NCBI GenBank assembly: GCA_020152595.1
Contig: JAIGNY010004066.1
Location: 146,001-210,000, forward strand
Reading direction: 5' to 3'
Source of the DNA: Chiridota heheva
Taxonomy: Eukaryota > Echinodermata > Holothuroidea > Apodida > Chiridotidae
Length of the DNA stretch: 64,000 bases
Shown: piece by piece, positions 34,055-43,900 of the stretch
Layout: each line of letters opens with the position of its first letter
Position numbering within the stretch: position 1 is the stretch's first letter
The notes under the pieces: model-generated
What the model saw: the letters and a program-made list of their open reading frames with translations, nothing else
Told to the model about the DNA's origin: nothing
The model's database searches: none
Position numbers and translations under genes: made by a program

Positions 34055-35150
34055 AACTGCAGTATGACAATTTATGATTTTGATGCCTGCAGTATGAAAA
34101 TAGCTTATTTTTGATGTATGCAGTATGAAAATAGGTGATTTTTGATACCTGCAGTACAAAAATAAGTAATCTTTAATACATGCAGATTTTTGATACCTGC
34201 AGTATAAAAATAGGTGATTTTTAAAACATGCAGTATGAATATCAGTGAGTTTTGATACATGCAGTATGAAAATAGGTGATTTTGATACCTGCAGTATGAA
34301 AATAAGTGATTTTTGATACATGCAGTATGAAAATAGGTGATTTTTGATACCTGCAGTATGAAAATAAGTGATATTTGATACATGCAGTATGAAAGTAGGT
34401 GATTTTTGATACATGCAGTATGAAAATAGGTGATTTTTGATACCTGCAGTATGAAAATAAGTGATATTTGATACATGCAGTATGAAAATAGGTGACTTTT
34501 CATACATGCAGTATGAAGATAAGTGATTTTTGATACCTGCAGTATGAAAATAGGTGATTTTTGATACATGCAGTATGAAAATAAGTGATATTTGATACAT
34601 GCAGTATGAAAATGGGTGACTTTTCATACATGCAGTATGAAAATAGGTGATGTTTGATACATGCAGTATGAAAATAGGTGATGTTTGATGCCTGCAGTAT
34701 GAAAATGAGTGATTTTTGATACTGCAGTATGAAAATAGGTGATTTTGATACATGCAGTATGAAAATAGGTGATTTTTGATACCTGCAGTATGAAAATAGG
34801 TGATTTTTGATACATGCAGTATGAAAATAGGTGATTTTTGATACCTGCAGTATGAAAATAGGTGATGTTTGATACCTGCAGTATGAAAATAGGTGATTTT
34901 GATACCTGCAGTATGAAAATTGGTGATTTTGATACATGCAGTATGAAAATAGGTGATGTTTGATACCTGCAGTATGAAAATAAGTGATTTTTGATACATG
35001 CAGTACTTGCAGTATGAAAATAGGTAATTTTTGATACCTGCAGTACGAAAATAAAGTCATTGTTGATGCCTGCAGTATGAAAATATGCATTTTTTTTTGA
35101 GACCAGCAGTATGAGAGATTGGATTTTTGATACCTGCACTATGAAAGTTA
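34055..35150. repeat. 31-bp minisatellite, about 35 copies
   Basis: Unit GATTTTTGATACATGCAGTA followed by TGAAAATAGGT, with ACCTGCAG or ACATGCAG variants and occasional 1-3 base losses. The minus strand is open in all three frames for 150-330 codons (HTAGIKNHLFSYC-type repeats), as expected when a stop-free unit has a period not divisible by 3. It lies about 180 bp from the first coding exon of the TMEM47/PERP-like gene. Confidence 0.95.
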
Positions 35151-35329
35151 TGAAAAAAAGCAACTGATAGGGCACATGTATAAATACCACAAATATGGAA
35201 GTGCCCCCTCTCCTCCCTGTTAAGTTCCTACACTTTGGTAAAAAATTGGCACATTACAGGTATATTCCTCCCATGACTTTTTATCCGTTGCAAAAATCTG
35301 TTACTTTGTTAAAGTGACTGTAAACTTAC

Positions 35330-35581
35330 ATGATGCTTGTGCAGCATAGCACTCAAAAGGAACGCTGTTGGGGGTGGTGTGGTTTCCACCTCCCTCAGGG
35401 ATCCCCTGTAACATTCCATAAACAAACCCTGGAAAAAGGTTTCCGATTTGATCCACATGTAACTTGCGAGAACGGGGATCAAAAGAATGGTGGCGATGAC
35501 AAGGAGGATGAGGGCGATAATCTTGAAGGGTCGTATCACCCTCGTTGTCACGGTAGTTTCCGTCGTCTCGTTCATGTCCAT
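35330..35581 (-). CDS. TMEM47/PERP-like four-pass membrane protein, first coding exon (apparent frameshift)
   Basis: ATG at 35581 opens MDMNETTETTVTTRVIRPFK, then TM1 (IIALILLVIATILLIPVLAS), YMWIKSETFFQGLFMECYRG. This aligns with TMEM47 (LTPLKLVGLVCIFL, then SPAWV, then LSLWESC). Exon limits are a CTTACAG acceptor after 35621 (with 40 bases of 5' UTR) and a GTAAG donor at 35329. In the ATG frame the exon ends in phase 0, which would put a stop early in the next exon. Shifted by one base, the 3' part reads NSVPFECYAAQAS and joins the next exon as S-W-L-K, restoring the second loop Cys and a sequon (NHT). One base therefore seems missing between the two conserved cysteines, perhaps in the GGGG run near 35398-35405. 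Sequencing error, allele and pseudogene are all possible. Confidence 0.7.
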
Positions 35582-35786
35582 TCTATTTTGAGTTTCACTG
35601 ATATCTGTTTAACTTTCCAATCTGTAAGACAAAAATAAACTTAACACTGAAACTGGCATTTTGAAGCTTCTTTTTAAAATAATACAAAAAAGTGCTTGCC
35701 AATTCTCAAGACAACACTTACTTTACCAGGCCTGTGAGAATTATTTTTTCTGTTTCCCTATTTCAGTGACAAAGCTACATTAGGAT

Positions 35787-35885
35787 GTTAGGGAGGAGGA
35801 GGGAGGGGAGGAGGAGCAGATGGGGAGGGGAAAGCTTCCTTTTTTTTTTTTTTTGGGGGAGGTGGGGAGGGGGAGGGGGAGGCAA
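35787..35885 (+). repeat. G-rich polypurine tract
   Basis: GGGAGGAGGAGGGAGGGGAG-type runs, a T tract, then GGGGGAGGTGGGGAGGGGGA. Several runs of three or more G in close spacing could form a G-quadruplex on the plus strand. Confidence 0.6.
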
Positions 35886-36539
35886 TGTTTGATTCATCAT
35901 AATATCAATTTAGTTGTAGTTATTACTGTACTTCACACAATAACATACTGTACCATAAATGCAGACAATTTTGGTACCCACAAGGTGGATTTAGTAAATT
36001 GCAAATTGATTAATGTGCTGTACTGTTCTCACACACTTAACAGTAAACAAATAATGCAACATAAAAAGAGAGCATAAATAATGATAAAATGCTATTAATT
36101 TAACTTTCTATTATTAAACAATCATTTAACAATACAAAAATATTGTATAGTATTTCTTCAGATGGTCCCTAAATACTGTATTCAAAATTAAACAAATCAT
36201 TTTGATAACCCTAACTTACCTAAACTTAAATACTGGTCGACTTGAAATTAGTCTTAAAATTTCCCATGGTTCTAAATAAAGGTGTCAAAAATCTTCCCCC
36301 TAAAAATTGCAACAGAAATAATATAAATGTAAAGTCTATATAGTTCCCTCTTTCGCAAGTTAATGTACTTTTTGTCGCGCACTTGCATGGGGGACGTTTT
36401 TAGAGCACATATTTATCACATATACTGTTGTTTACTCAAAAAATCTACAAAAGTTTGGATTTATTTCTTCCCCCAAATTCCCTATTTTTTTGCAGTTATA
36501 ACCGCCAGAACCGTATACTTTTTCCAGCTCCAAATACAG

Positions 36540-36663
36540 GTAATGTACAGTAGCTCTCTTCCCTAATACAGGTACTGTACCGTAGCTCTCTTCTCTATAC
36601 AAGTACTGTACAGTAGCTCTCTTCTCTAATACAGGTACTGTACAGTAGCTCTCTTCTCTAATT
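36540..36663. repeat. 33-bp repeat, about 4 copies
   Basis: Unit GGTACTGTACAGTAGCTCTC followed by TTCTCTAATACA. GTACTGTACAGTA-type palindromes recur in each unit. Confidence 0.85.
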
Positions 36664-36666
36664 CTC

Positions 36667-36765
36667 ACAGGATTGAACACTTCTTCACCATTTTGTTCCT
36701 TTTTTTTGTCAATGTATTCATATTATGATGGACATGCTCAACCACATAAACCACTGAAATTCAAA
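36667..36765 (-). mobile_element. Terminal fragment of the 41030-41595 foldback family
   Basis: The minus strand reads TTCAGTGGTTTATGTGGTTG, then AGCATGTCCAT, then AACAAAATGGTGAAGAAG. This matches the terminal unit of the elements at 16660-18040 and 41030-41595. Confidence 0.5.
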
Positions 36766-37591
36766 TTGTAATCTTTCCTACGGTGTGCATAGCTTGATGC
36801 ATACTGTGCAGTAAATAGTAAACTAACATCAAAATCACGGTTTACAACTCTGGTACTGTAAATGGTACAATAAGTCCGAATACTGCACCTTAAAATTCTC
36901 AAAAACAAAAATACAAGCTGTGTAAATTTGCAGATACGGTTAATACACATATTGTACAGTATACTGCACAGTAGTTACAAGGAGATCACAATACATGGTA
37001 CCAGTACGAAACTCCAACGAATTCTTGAAAGAATACCGATCTAATTAAAGCAGAGTGAAGTATGAAGAGGTACACTTTATTTATTACACCTTGCTGACAA
37101 ATGAGTTCAAAATGTATGTATGTTTAATGTAAATGTATGTACAGCACATGTTAACAGATAAGGATCATTATCATTACAGTATCTGCACACTTGACAGTGA
37201 CATACCAAGTAGGTGATAATTGACATTACACATACTAGACAGTACTGTAGTTACAATACAGCTTTAATCACACAAACAAATACATGTACTGTGCTGTATG
37301 GACAATTACTGAAACTCATGAAGGGTGCAAACATTCAACGTCAGCAAATATCAGCCCTGAATATTTGGTCAATTCCATGTGATGAATGTTACAGTGAAAA
37401 AATCTACAAATACAGATTGCTGCCTAAATAAATGGATTTTAGGGACAAATTAAAAGAGCAATGGCATGCCTACTGTATTCCTCAAGTACACATTGGATCC
37501 AAGGGAAAGTTATCCATAATGAAATAATTATTGGAAGTATTGTACTGTACATACTGTAGTTTGTGAAAAACTCAGCTCAAGAAATCATTAC

Positions 37592-38192
37592 TAGTGCTGT
37601 CACGACATGGCTCTATTATGTATCCTTTATCGTGGAAAAAAATATCGCGATATATCGTATATCGCGATACTTTTCACGAAAACTGACTGACGACACAAAT
37701 TGTTAATATCACTTATGCTATATGATCATGTAGTGACAATTTACTCCATGATATGATAAACGTAAAGAAAAATTATTTGCAGATCTAGCAGATAACACGA
37801 TCGCGTGACTATTACGTTCATCACGCATGTGTTTGATAATTCAGCCAACGTGACCATGAATCATCGAAGTGAGAGCCTAAGAGGCATGTTCTGGGCCAAT
37901 TTTTCTTTGTTTTTGCCAACTTACATCTGCGCGTGCCAGTGTGTGGTGATGGAGCACAATTTTTAATTAGTTGTTTTTATGTTTCAGGATTATTTTGCAC
38001 ATTTTTAATGGCCTTAACTTGACTTTTAGATTTAGTACCGTAACGTTAGAATTGTAACGTACAAAGTAGCCTAGCCGCACGAAAATTTCTTAGTTGAGTA
38101 TTAGTTTTTGGTATCGCGATATGTTGCGAGAAGCATATTTCATTTCGTGGGAAAAGAGATATCGCGATAATCGATATGTCATGACAGCACTA
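37592..38192. mobile_element. 601-bp hAT-like non-autonomous element
   Basis: Left end TAGTGCTGTCACGACAT, right end ATGTCATGACAGCACTA. Subterminal ATCGCGATA words occur in both arms. The flanking 8-mers are ATCATTAC and ATTATTAT, matching at 6 of 8 positions, as expected for an old hAT-type 8-bp duplication. No transposase ORF. Confidence 0.65.
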
Positions 38193-38354
38193 ATTATTAT
38201 CTGGGTTGCATTATACTCTATTATAAGGGCAAGATCTATTTTGCATCAAATATTGTTCATGAAATTTTAAATATGAATTTTTTTTAAAGGTATATTGGAC
38301 AGGTACATGTACACATAGCTCTTGGCAACACTAGCTAAATTGATTTAGAATACC

Positions 38355-38560
38355 ATGAATCATCAAAGTGAGAGTCTGAGAGGCACATTCTGGACCTATT
38401 TTTCGTTCTTTTTGCCAACTTACATCGGCGCGTGCCAGTGTGTGGTGACGGAGCATGATTTTTAATTAGATGTTTTTATGTTTCAGGATTATTTTGCACA
38501 TTTTTAATGGCCTAAACTTGACTATTTAGATTTAGTACCATAACGTTAGAATTGTAACAC
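38355..38560 (+). repeat. Second copy of the internal part of the hAT-like element
   Basis: Matches 37855-38058 (CCATGAATCATC, CGCGTGCCAGTGTGTGGTGA, TTTTGCACATTTTTAATGGC) but lacks the element's ends. Either a local duplication or a deleted second insertion. Confidence 0.75.
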
Positions 38561-39210
38561 TAGCTAAATTGATATAGAATACACTTAAAAGCATGAAGCA
38601 AAACATTACAAAATCGTTAGAAATTGGCCATTTTACGGCTTTTTGAAGAATTTTGTACAAATATGGGTAAATATGCAAATTTTTGTGTTACTCTTGTATA
38701 AATGAGACATAGTCTCTATTTTCTCTGTTTTTCAACCCTCTGCCATTTCTCTTTAAAAAAGCAAAGAAATTTTACGATGATTTGATCTTTACAGTATCAT
38801 AGCCCCAACAAACCTCAAACTTTAAAAAGCATTTTGAACATTATCAAGGCTTGAAATTAAGGGAAGAAATACATAGAAACATAACATGGTTTGGTTTGAT
38901 GAGGTTTAATGGCATCGCGACAGTCAGAGTCAAACGTGCCAAGAGGGTGTTAAATGATTAACATGCAAATGTTAGGAAAGAGATGATTGGAAAAGGAGGA
39001 AAGGATGGAGAAAAGTGAAAATTAAAGAGGAAATAAGTTGTAGAAGAATAGGTGGATAAGAAGGATAGAGGGAGGGGATGTCAGAAAGGAAAGGATAGGG
39101 GTGTGGGGAGATAAAATAAAATGGAAAGGTTGCTGTTGCTGCCGAAGGTGACAATGTTGGAGGAACATAACATAAACATAACATAAAAACACAGGCCATT
39201 GTACTGTGCA

Positions 39211-39768
39211 CATAAGCAAATTCAAAGTGGGAGTCATTATATTAGTAATTCCACAAAGGCATATTCAAAGAGTGAGTCATTTATATTAGTAATTTCACAT
39301 ATGCATATTCAAAGTGTGAGTCATTATATTAGTAATTCCACTTATGCAAATTCAAAGTGTGAGTCATTATATTAGTAATTCCACATAAGCATATTCAAAG
39401 TGTGAGTCATTATATTAGTAATTCCACATATGCATATTCAAAGTGTGAGTCATTATATTAGTAATTCCACATATGAATATTCAAAGTGTGAGTCTTTATA
39501 TTAGTAATTACATATATGCATATTCAAAGTGTTAGTCATTATATTAGTAATTTCACATATGCATATTCAAGGTGTGAGTCATTATATTAGTAATTCCACA
39601 TATGCATATTCAAAGTGTGAGTCATTATATTAGTAATTCCATATATGCATATTCAAAGTCGAAGTCATTATATTAGTAATTTCACATATGCATATTCAAA
39701 GTGTGAGTCATTATATTAGTAATTCCACATATGCATATTCAAAGTGTGAGTCATTATACTAGTAATTC
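39211..39768. repeat. 43-bp minisatellite, about 13 copies
   Basis: Unit CACATATGCATATTCAAAGT, GTGAGTCATTATATTAGTAA, TTC. Low divergence. Each unit contains the palindrome ATATGCATAT. Confidence 0.95.
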
Positions 39769-41029
39769 TGTTCTATGATACACTGGGGAACAATTAAATC
39801 AAATGTGGTTCAACTTTAAGTTTCCTACACAAGTGGCTTCTGGCTCGATAGACACAAAAAATAGCGGTAATTTTTAGCGGTAATTTCTAATTGATTTTAA
39901 TTACTTTTTTGTTTAACCACTTGTGAACTGTTTATAATATGTTTATTTGTTTATGGTTGATGAATTAAGTATGAATTCTCTTTTTCATAATATAATTTAA
40001 GAGTGTTTATCACAAAACGGGGTATATTTCTATCTCATTTTTGGGGATCAAAATTTTCCAGGCGTCACTATGGCCCCAAAATTCCTTGTGTCGGGGGCTC
40101 CTACAGTATGTTCGGGACCCCAAATTTCCTCCCCTCCCCCTTAATTTCAATACATCTGGCACTTTTTGGAGCCTCAAATTTGAGGGGCCTCAAAATATTA
40201 TTTTTTTAATTTATGGCCCCAAAATATGGGGACCCAGGCTATAAGCATGGCACTCGTTTTCCTATTTTCAACTTATTACGTAGCTACTACTCCCCCTTAA
40301 CCCCCTCCCCAACCCATCCCCCTCCCTATTCCCCTTCCTCCGCTTTTGGGCCAATTACCTTTCGGGGGCTTTAAAAAAAAAAAAAATTATGGACATCATG
40401 GGGGCCGTCCATTTAACATTTTGCCCCAGAGCAAAACCTATCAATGGGCCTGATTCCCCTCTGTTGTCGTTAACAATCTCTTCAAGATGGTGTGAGCTTT
40501 AAAAAAACTGCTGTTTGGGTGTTACGCAAAATCCATTAAAGAGTAGTTTTCACTGTTGATTGACTATAAAATAGTGTAGAATTGATAATCAGTCGTTTGT
40601 TAACACCAATTGACAGTTAAGTGATCATAAACGGCAACAGAGATCAAAAAGTGCCCCAAAAACTTAGGAAATAGCAGCATACAGAAAGTACATGTAGGTA
40701 GTAATTGTTTTTAAAAATCAAAAATCGGATGTGGAAGGAATTTATCTCATGATTTTATATTGTGTACATCCCCTTATTAACCATTTGTAAATCTAAGCAG
40801 GGATTCCAACTCCCTGATCTAAGAAACATCTCCACTCAACCCCCTTTCTCTTGAATGATTTTCAGGTAAGTGTTTGCACCACACGCACGCACACACACAC
40901 ATGCTTCAGTTAACGACATATGATACCACAAGGATGTTTTTTTTCTTCTAGCAGTCAGCCTCAAGTGACCTCAGTCAGGTGAAGATCCAGTATTGATTGT
41001 AATTCTATTACATAACAATAGCGATTAGT
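39769..41029. other. Spacer
   Basis: GGGGCC- and CCCCAAAATT-type short words at 40020-40260, C-rich runs at 40290-40350 and a short CA run at 40882-40902. No gene recognised. Confidence 0.4.
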
Positions 41030-41595
41030 CCAGTGGTCAAGCAAGTCTAAATTATATGAAAGAGGACTTTAAAAGAAACAAAATGGTGAAGAAAGCATTC
41101 ACAAATATTATTCCGTGAGATATTTAGGTTTAAAGTTTGGTATCAATTGTGTAGAAACGACTGAAATCAAACTAGCTGTGATGTCATAGCCTCAGATTCC
41201 TCACAAGTCTTTATGTATTCTACATGTACCATATTTTGTTCTTCAATTCTGTGGCTTAAAAACCATGGGATATGTCAAAAAAGTAGTAAAACTAAATCTA
41301 GGAAGGGTATTTATATCATACCACCTGAAGAAAGTTTGAGGGTAAATAATTTAAAATAGTAAAAATATAAAATAAATTTTCTTCAAAATACATAAAGACT
41401 GAGGATTCTGAGGCTGTGACGTCACAAGAAGTCTGATTTCAGCCGTTTCTACAGAAATGATACCAAACTTTAAACTTGAATATCTCCTTATTAACGGAAT
41501 TTTTTTTTTTGAATGCTTTCTTCACCATTTTGTTTCTTTTGAAGTCCTCTTTCATCGAAGACAAAATTTGCTTGACCAACAAACTAACCCTTTAA
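41030..41595. mobile_element. 566-bp foldback MITE with about 200-bp inverted arms
   Basis: The left arm (GTCCAGTGGTCAAGCAAGTC, GAAAGAGGACTTTAAAAGAA, ACAAAATGGTGAAGAAAGCA, then GAGATATT and GTTTGGTATCA) is repeated inverted at the right, ending CTAACCCTTTAA. Only about 140 bp in the centre is unpaired. The same centre recurs at 17380-17490 and 62567-62675. This is the simple form of the family expanded at 16660-18040. Confidence 0.85.
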
Positions 41596-41839
41596 TTGAA
41601 TGCTGTTCTTGTGTGTAGATTGTAAGTTTCTGTTTGAAACCATGTTTTGTTTGACAATGTTGATCATATCAACTTTATATTTTGTTCCTTTTCATACTAG
41701 TACACAGTACATTATAGCAATTAAGTTACTTAGTCATACCATGAGAAAGACATAAAGAAATGATTTTCCATAGCGTAGTACAAGTGATAAAAGTTAAACA
41801 TGTACATGTAAATGTTATTTTTACATTTAGAAACAGTTC

Positions 41840-42338
41840 TAATCAAAAATTACCTTTTTTTCTTGCAAGGAAAAATCTTCATAAAGAACTGCATTGGCTT
41901 CCTATTGTTAAACGTATCCAATTTAAAGTTCTGTGTCTTGTTTTTAAATGTATTCATAATCAGGCACCAGCCTACCTCAAACAGCTAATTCAGTTCCGTA
42001 AATTCACATATAATACACGCAGCTCATGTAATCCTTCTCTTTCTCTACCCCGTACTCATACTTCGTTCGGTTCTCGTGCATTTTGTTCCATCGGTCCCAA
42101 ACTATGGAATGACCTGCCTGATTCAGTAAAGTCTAATTCATCATTTATCTCATTCAAACGTAACCTAAAAACTAACCTTTTCAAGCTGGCCTTTGATTAA
42201 TTTTTTAATTTTAATCTTCTTTGGTTCTTTTGGCAGTTTCTCAGTGTGTTTTACTATTTTACATCTTGATTAGAAAGCGCGATAGAATATCTTTTTAGTA
42301 ATGGCGCTGTATAAGTACTTTATTATTATTATTATATA
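41840..42338 (+). mobile_element. L2-type LINE 3' end (RT C-terminus plus tail)
   Basis: An open frame to a TAA at 42200 reads LHKELHWLPIVKRIQFKVLC, then HNQAPAYLKQL, then FGSRAFCSIGPKLWNDLP, then SFISFKRNLKTNLF. This is the conserved C-terminus of CR1/L2-type pol proteins. The 3' UTR ends AAAGCGCGATAGAATAT, then GGCGCTGTATAA, then ATT repeats (42320-42338). Strongly 5'-truncated, as usual for LINE copies. The open frame upstream of about 41840 is not LINE-like. Confidence 0.85.
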
Positions 42339-43574
42339 CCTTTAATTTACAATCAGGGCTCTTTTCCCACAAATTTTAGTAGCAGATATTCACCTCAAGA
42401 TTTTGTGGTCCTAAATTTAATATTTGTAGTCCAAAATTGAAGAATTATGGTGCAAACTAGAAAAATTTGGATTCAAAAATAATTATATTCTATCTAGTCA
42501 GCCAGTCGAATAGAATAAAAAAAAATGCCTGCATCTCTGATCCTTTTCATATTTTTAGTTTATCATATCCATGGCTTTGATTTTTTTTTTGGGGGGAAGG
42601 GCATTTTTAGCAGGGAATGAACACCCAAGAGCCCCTGTCAAACGGCTGGGTGGAAGTCTCTAACTTCAAATTATAATAAATGTTCCTGCCCAAATTATAG
42701 AATAAAATCAATGTGTAATAAATGAAATGTTTTCATATTGTTTCCGATGATGATCGGTAGGTAGGCCTTTCTTCAAACCTTTCGTACATCTGATTTTTTC
42801 AACTACTGTTTTAAAAGCAAAATCTACGACACAAGATTGTAATGCAATCACACATATTGTAAAATGTATCAACCAACACCTAGACCCTGCGCAGCTCAGG
42901 ATAATGCAACCCTGGGCCATGATGTATCCCACAGTAATGCACACATCACATTCATCCAATGGAAAGCGTTTCTCAGATTATCATGAATGCATAATAAGCA
43001 TACACTACCAAACGCAAAGTTATCATAAAGACATATTTACAACTTTTCTCTCACATAAATATTGGTGGTTGTGGTTGACGATGAAAAGAGATAAAAGATA
43101 AAATGATAACAGAAGAAAATTAATTAGAAGAAACAAAAAAAGTTAAACTTTGCGTGCTTTCGAAACCCAGACTGTAAATATTTACTTTACTTATTTCTTT
43201 TACTTTAAACATTTTAAGTAAACATTTGTAAAACACAAAATGACGATGAACAAAATAACATCAACCTGTCAAATAGCTACAGAGTGCAGGGTCTGGACGG
43301 TGTCATTTTCCTGCCGTACAGTATATGTAAATCACAAACAGATTGTTACAGACAAATGTTGATGTGATATCTTGGTTATCAAAGCATGAGCATAATAAAG
43401 TGGTATCTTTCAAATATTTACAATTTTTGAGAGAAAAAAATCATGTTGAAAAACAAAAGAAAAATTAAACTACTGTATTTGATTATAACCACAAATTAAT
43501 ATTTGTGAGAACCTTTCAACCTTTTCCATGGATTACCTGCTGGGCCATTAGAAGTTACCATATTCTAAATATTA
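42339..43574. other. Spacer between two LINE ends
   Basis: No convincing exon. The minus-strand open stretch at 42708-42959 resembles nothing I know. Confidence 0.35.
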
Positions 43575-43900
43575 AAACAAATATAAAATAATAATAATAA
43601 TAATAAGACTTATAATACGCACAAAAACTAGGTGCACAAGGCGCCATACAATAAATACAAAAATACAAAATAATTATAAAACAAAACAACATTTATTATT
43701 CTTTTTAAAGGAACTAATAGTAATGGAAGATCTGATGTAAAATGGCAATTCATTTCATAACCATGGGGCAGCGACAGCGAAAGACATGTCCTCCCATGAA
43801 TGCTTAGATTTTGATTTATCTGAAGAACGTAAATTACGGACAGGAATATCCAGTTTTAACAAATTAGATATGTAAAGTGGAGCACGACCTTGGAGAGATT
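43575..43900 (-). mobile_element. L2-type LINE 3' end, minus strand, degenerate
   Basis: The minus strand reads GRAPLYISNLLKLDIPVRNL, RSSDKSKSKHSWEDMSFAVA, APWL, stop, NELPFYIRSSITISSFKKN. This is the same conserved C-terminus as the copy at 41840, with a TGA in place of a sense codon after Leu. It is followed by a 3' tail ending in ATT repeats (43592-43606 on the plus strand). 5'-truncated. Confidence 0.8.

Larger units (their letters stand above)
35622..37591. other. Upstream flank / 5' intron of the TMEM47/PERP-like gene
   Basis: A further 5' UTR exon of the minus-strand gene should lie here or beyond, because the first coding exon starts at an acceptor, but I could not identify it. The stretch contains a purine tract, a 33-bp repeat and a foldback fragment, listed separately. 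Confidence 0.4.

Noticed and set aside
41760-41840. Start codon of a 146-residue protein
   Set aside because: Only the part from about 41840 is LINE RT. The upstream Met is an accidental extension, and the element is 5'-truncated.
42708-42959. 83-codon minus-strand ORF with a hydrophobic stretch
   Set aside because: No similarity, no splice partners, and length within chance expectation.
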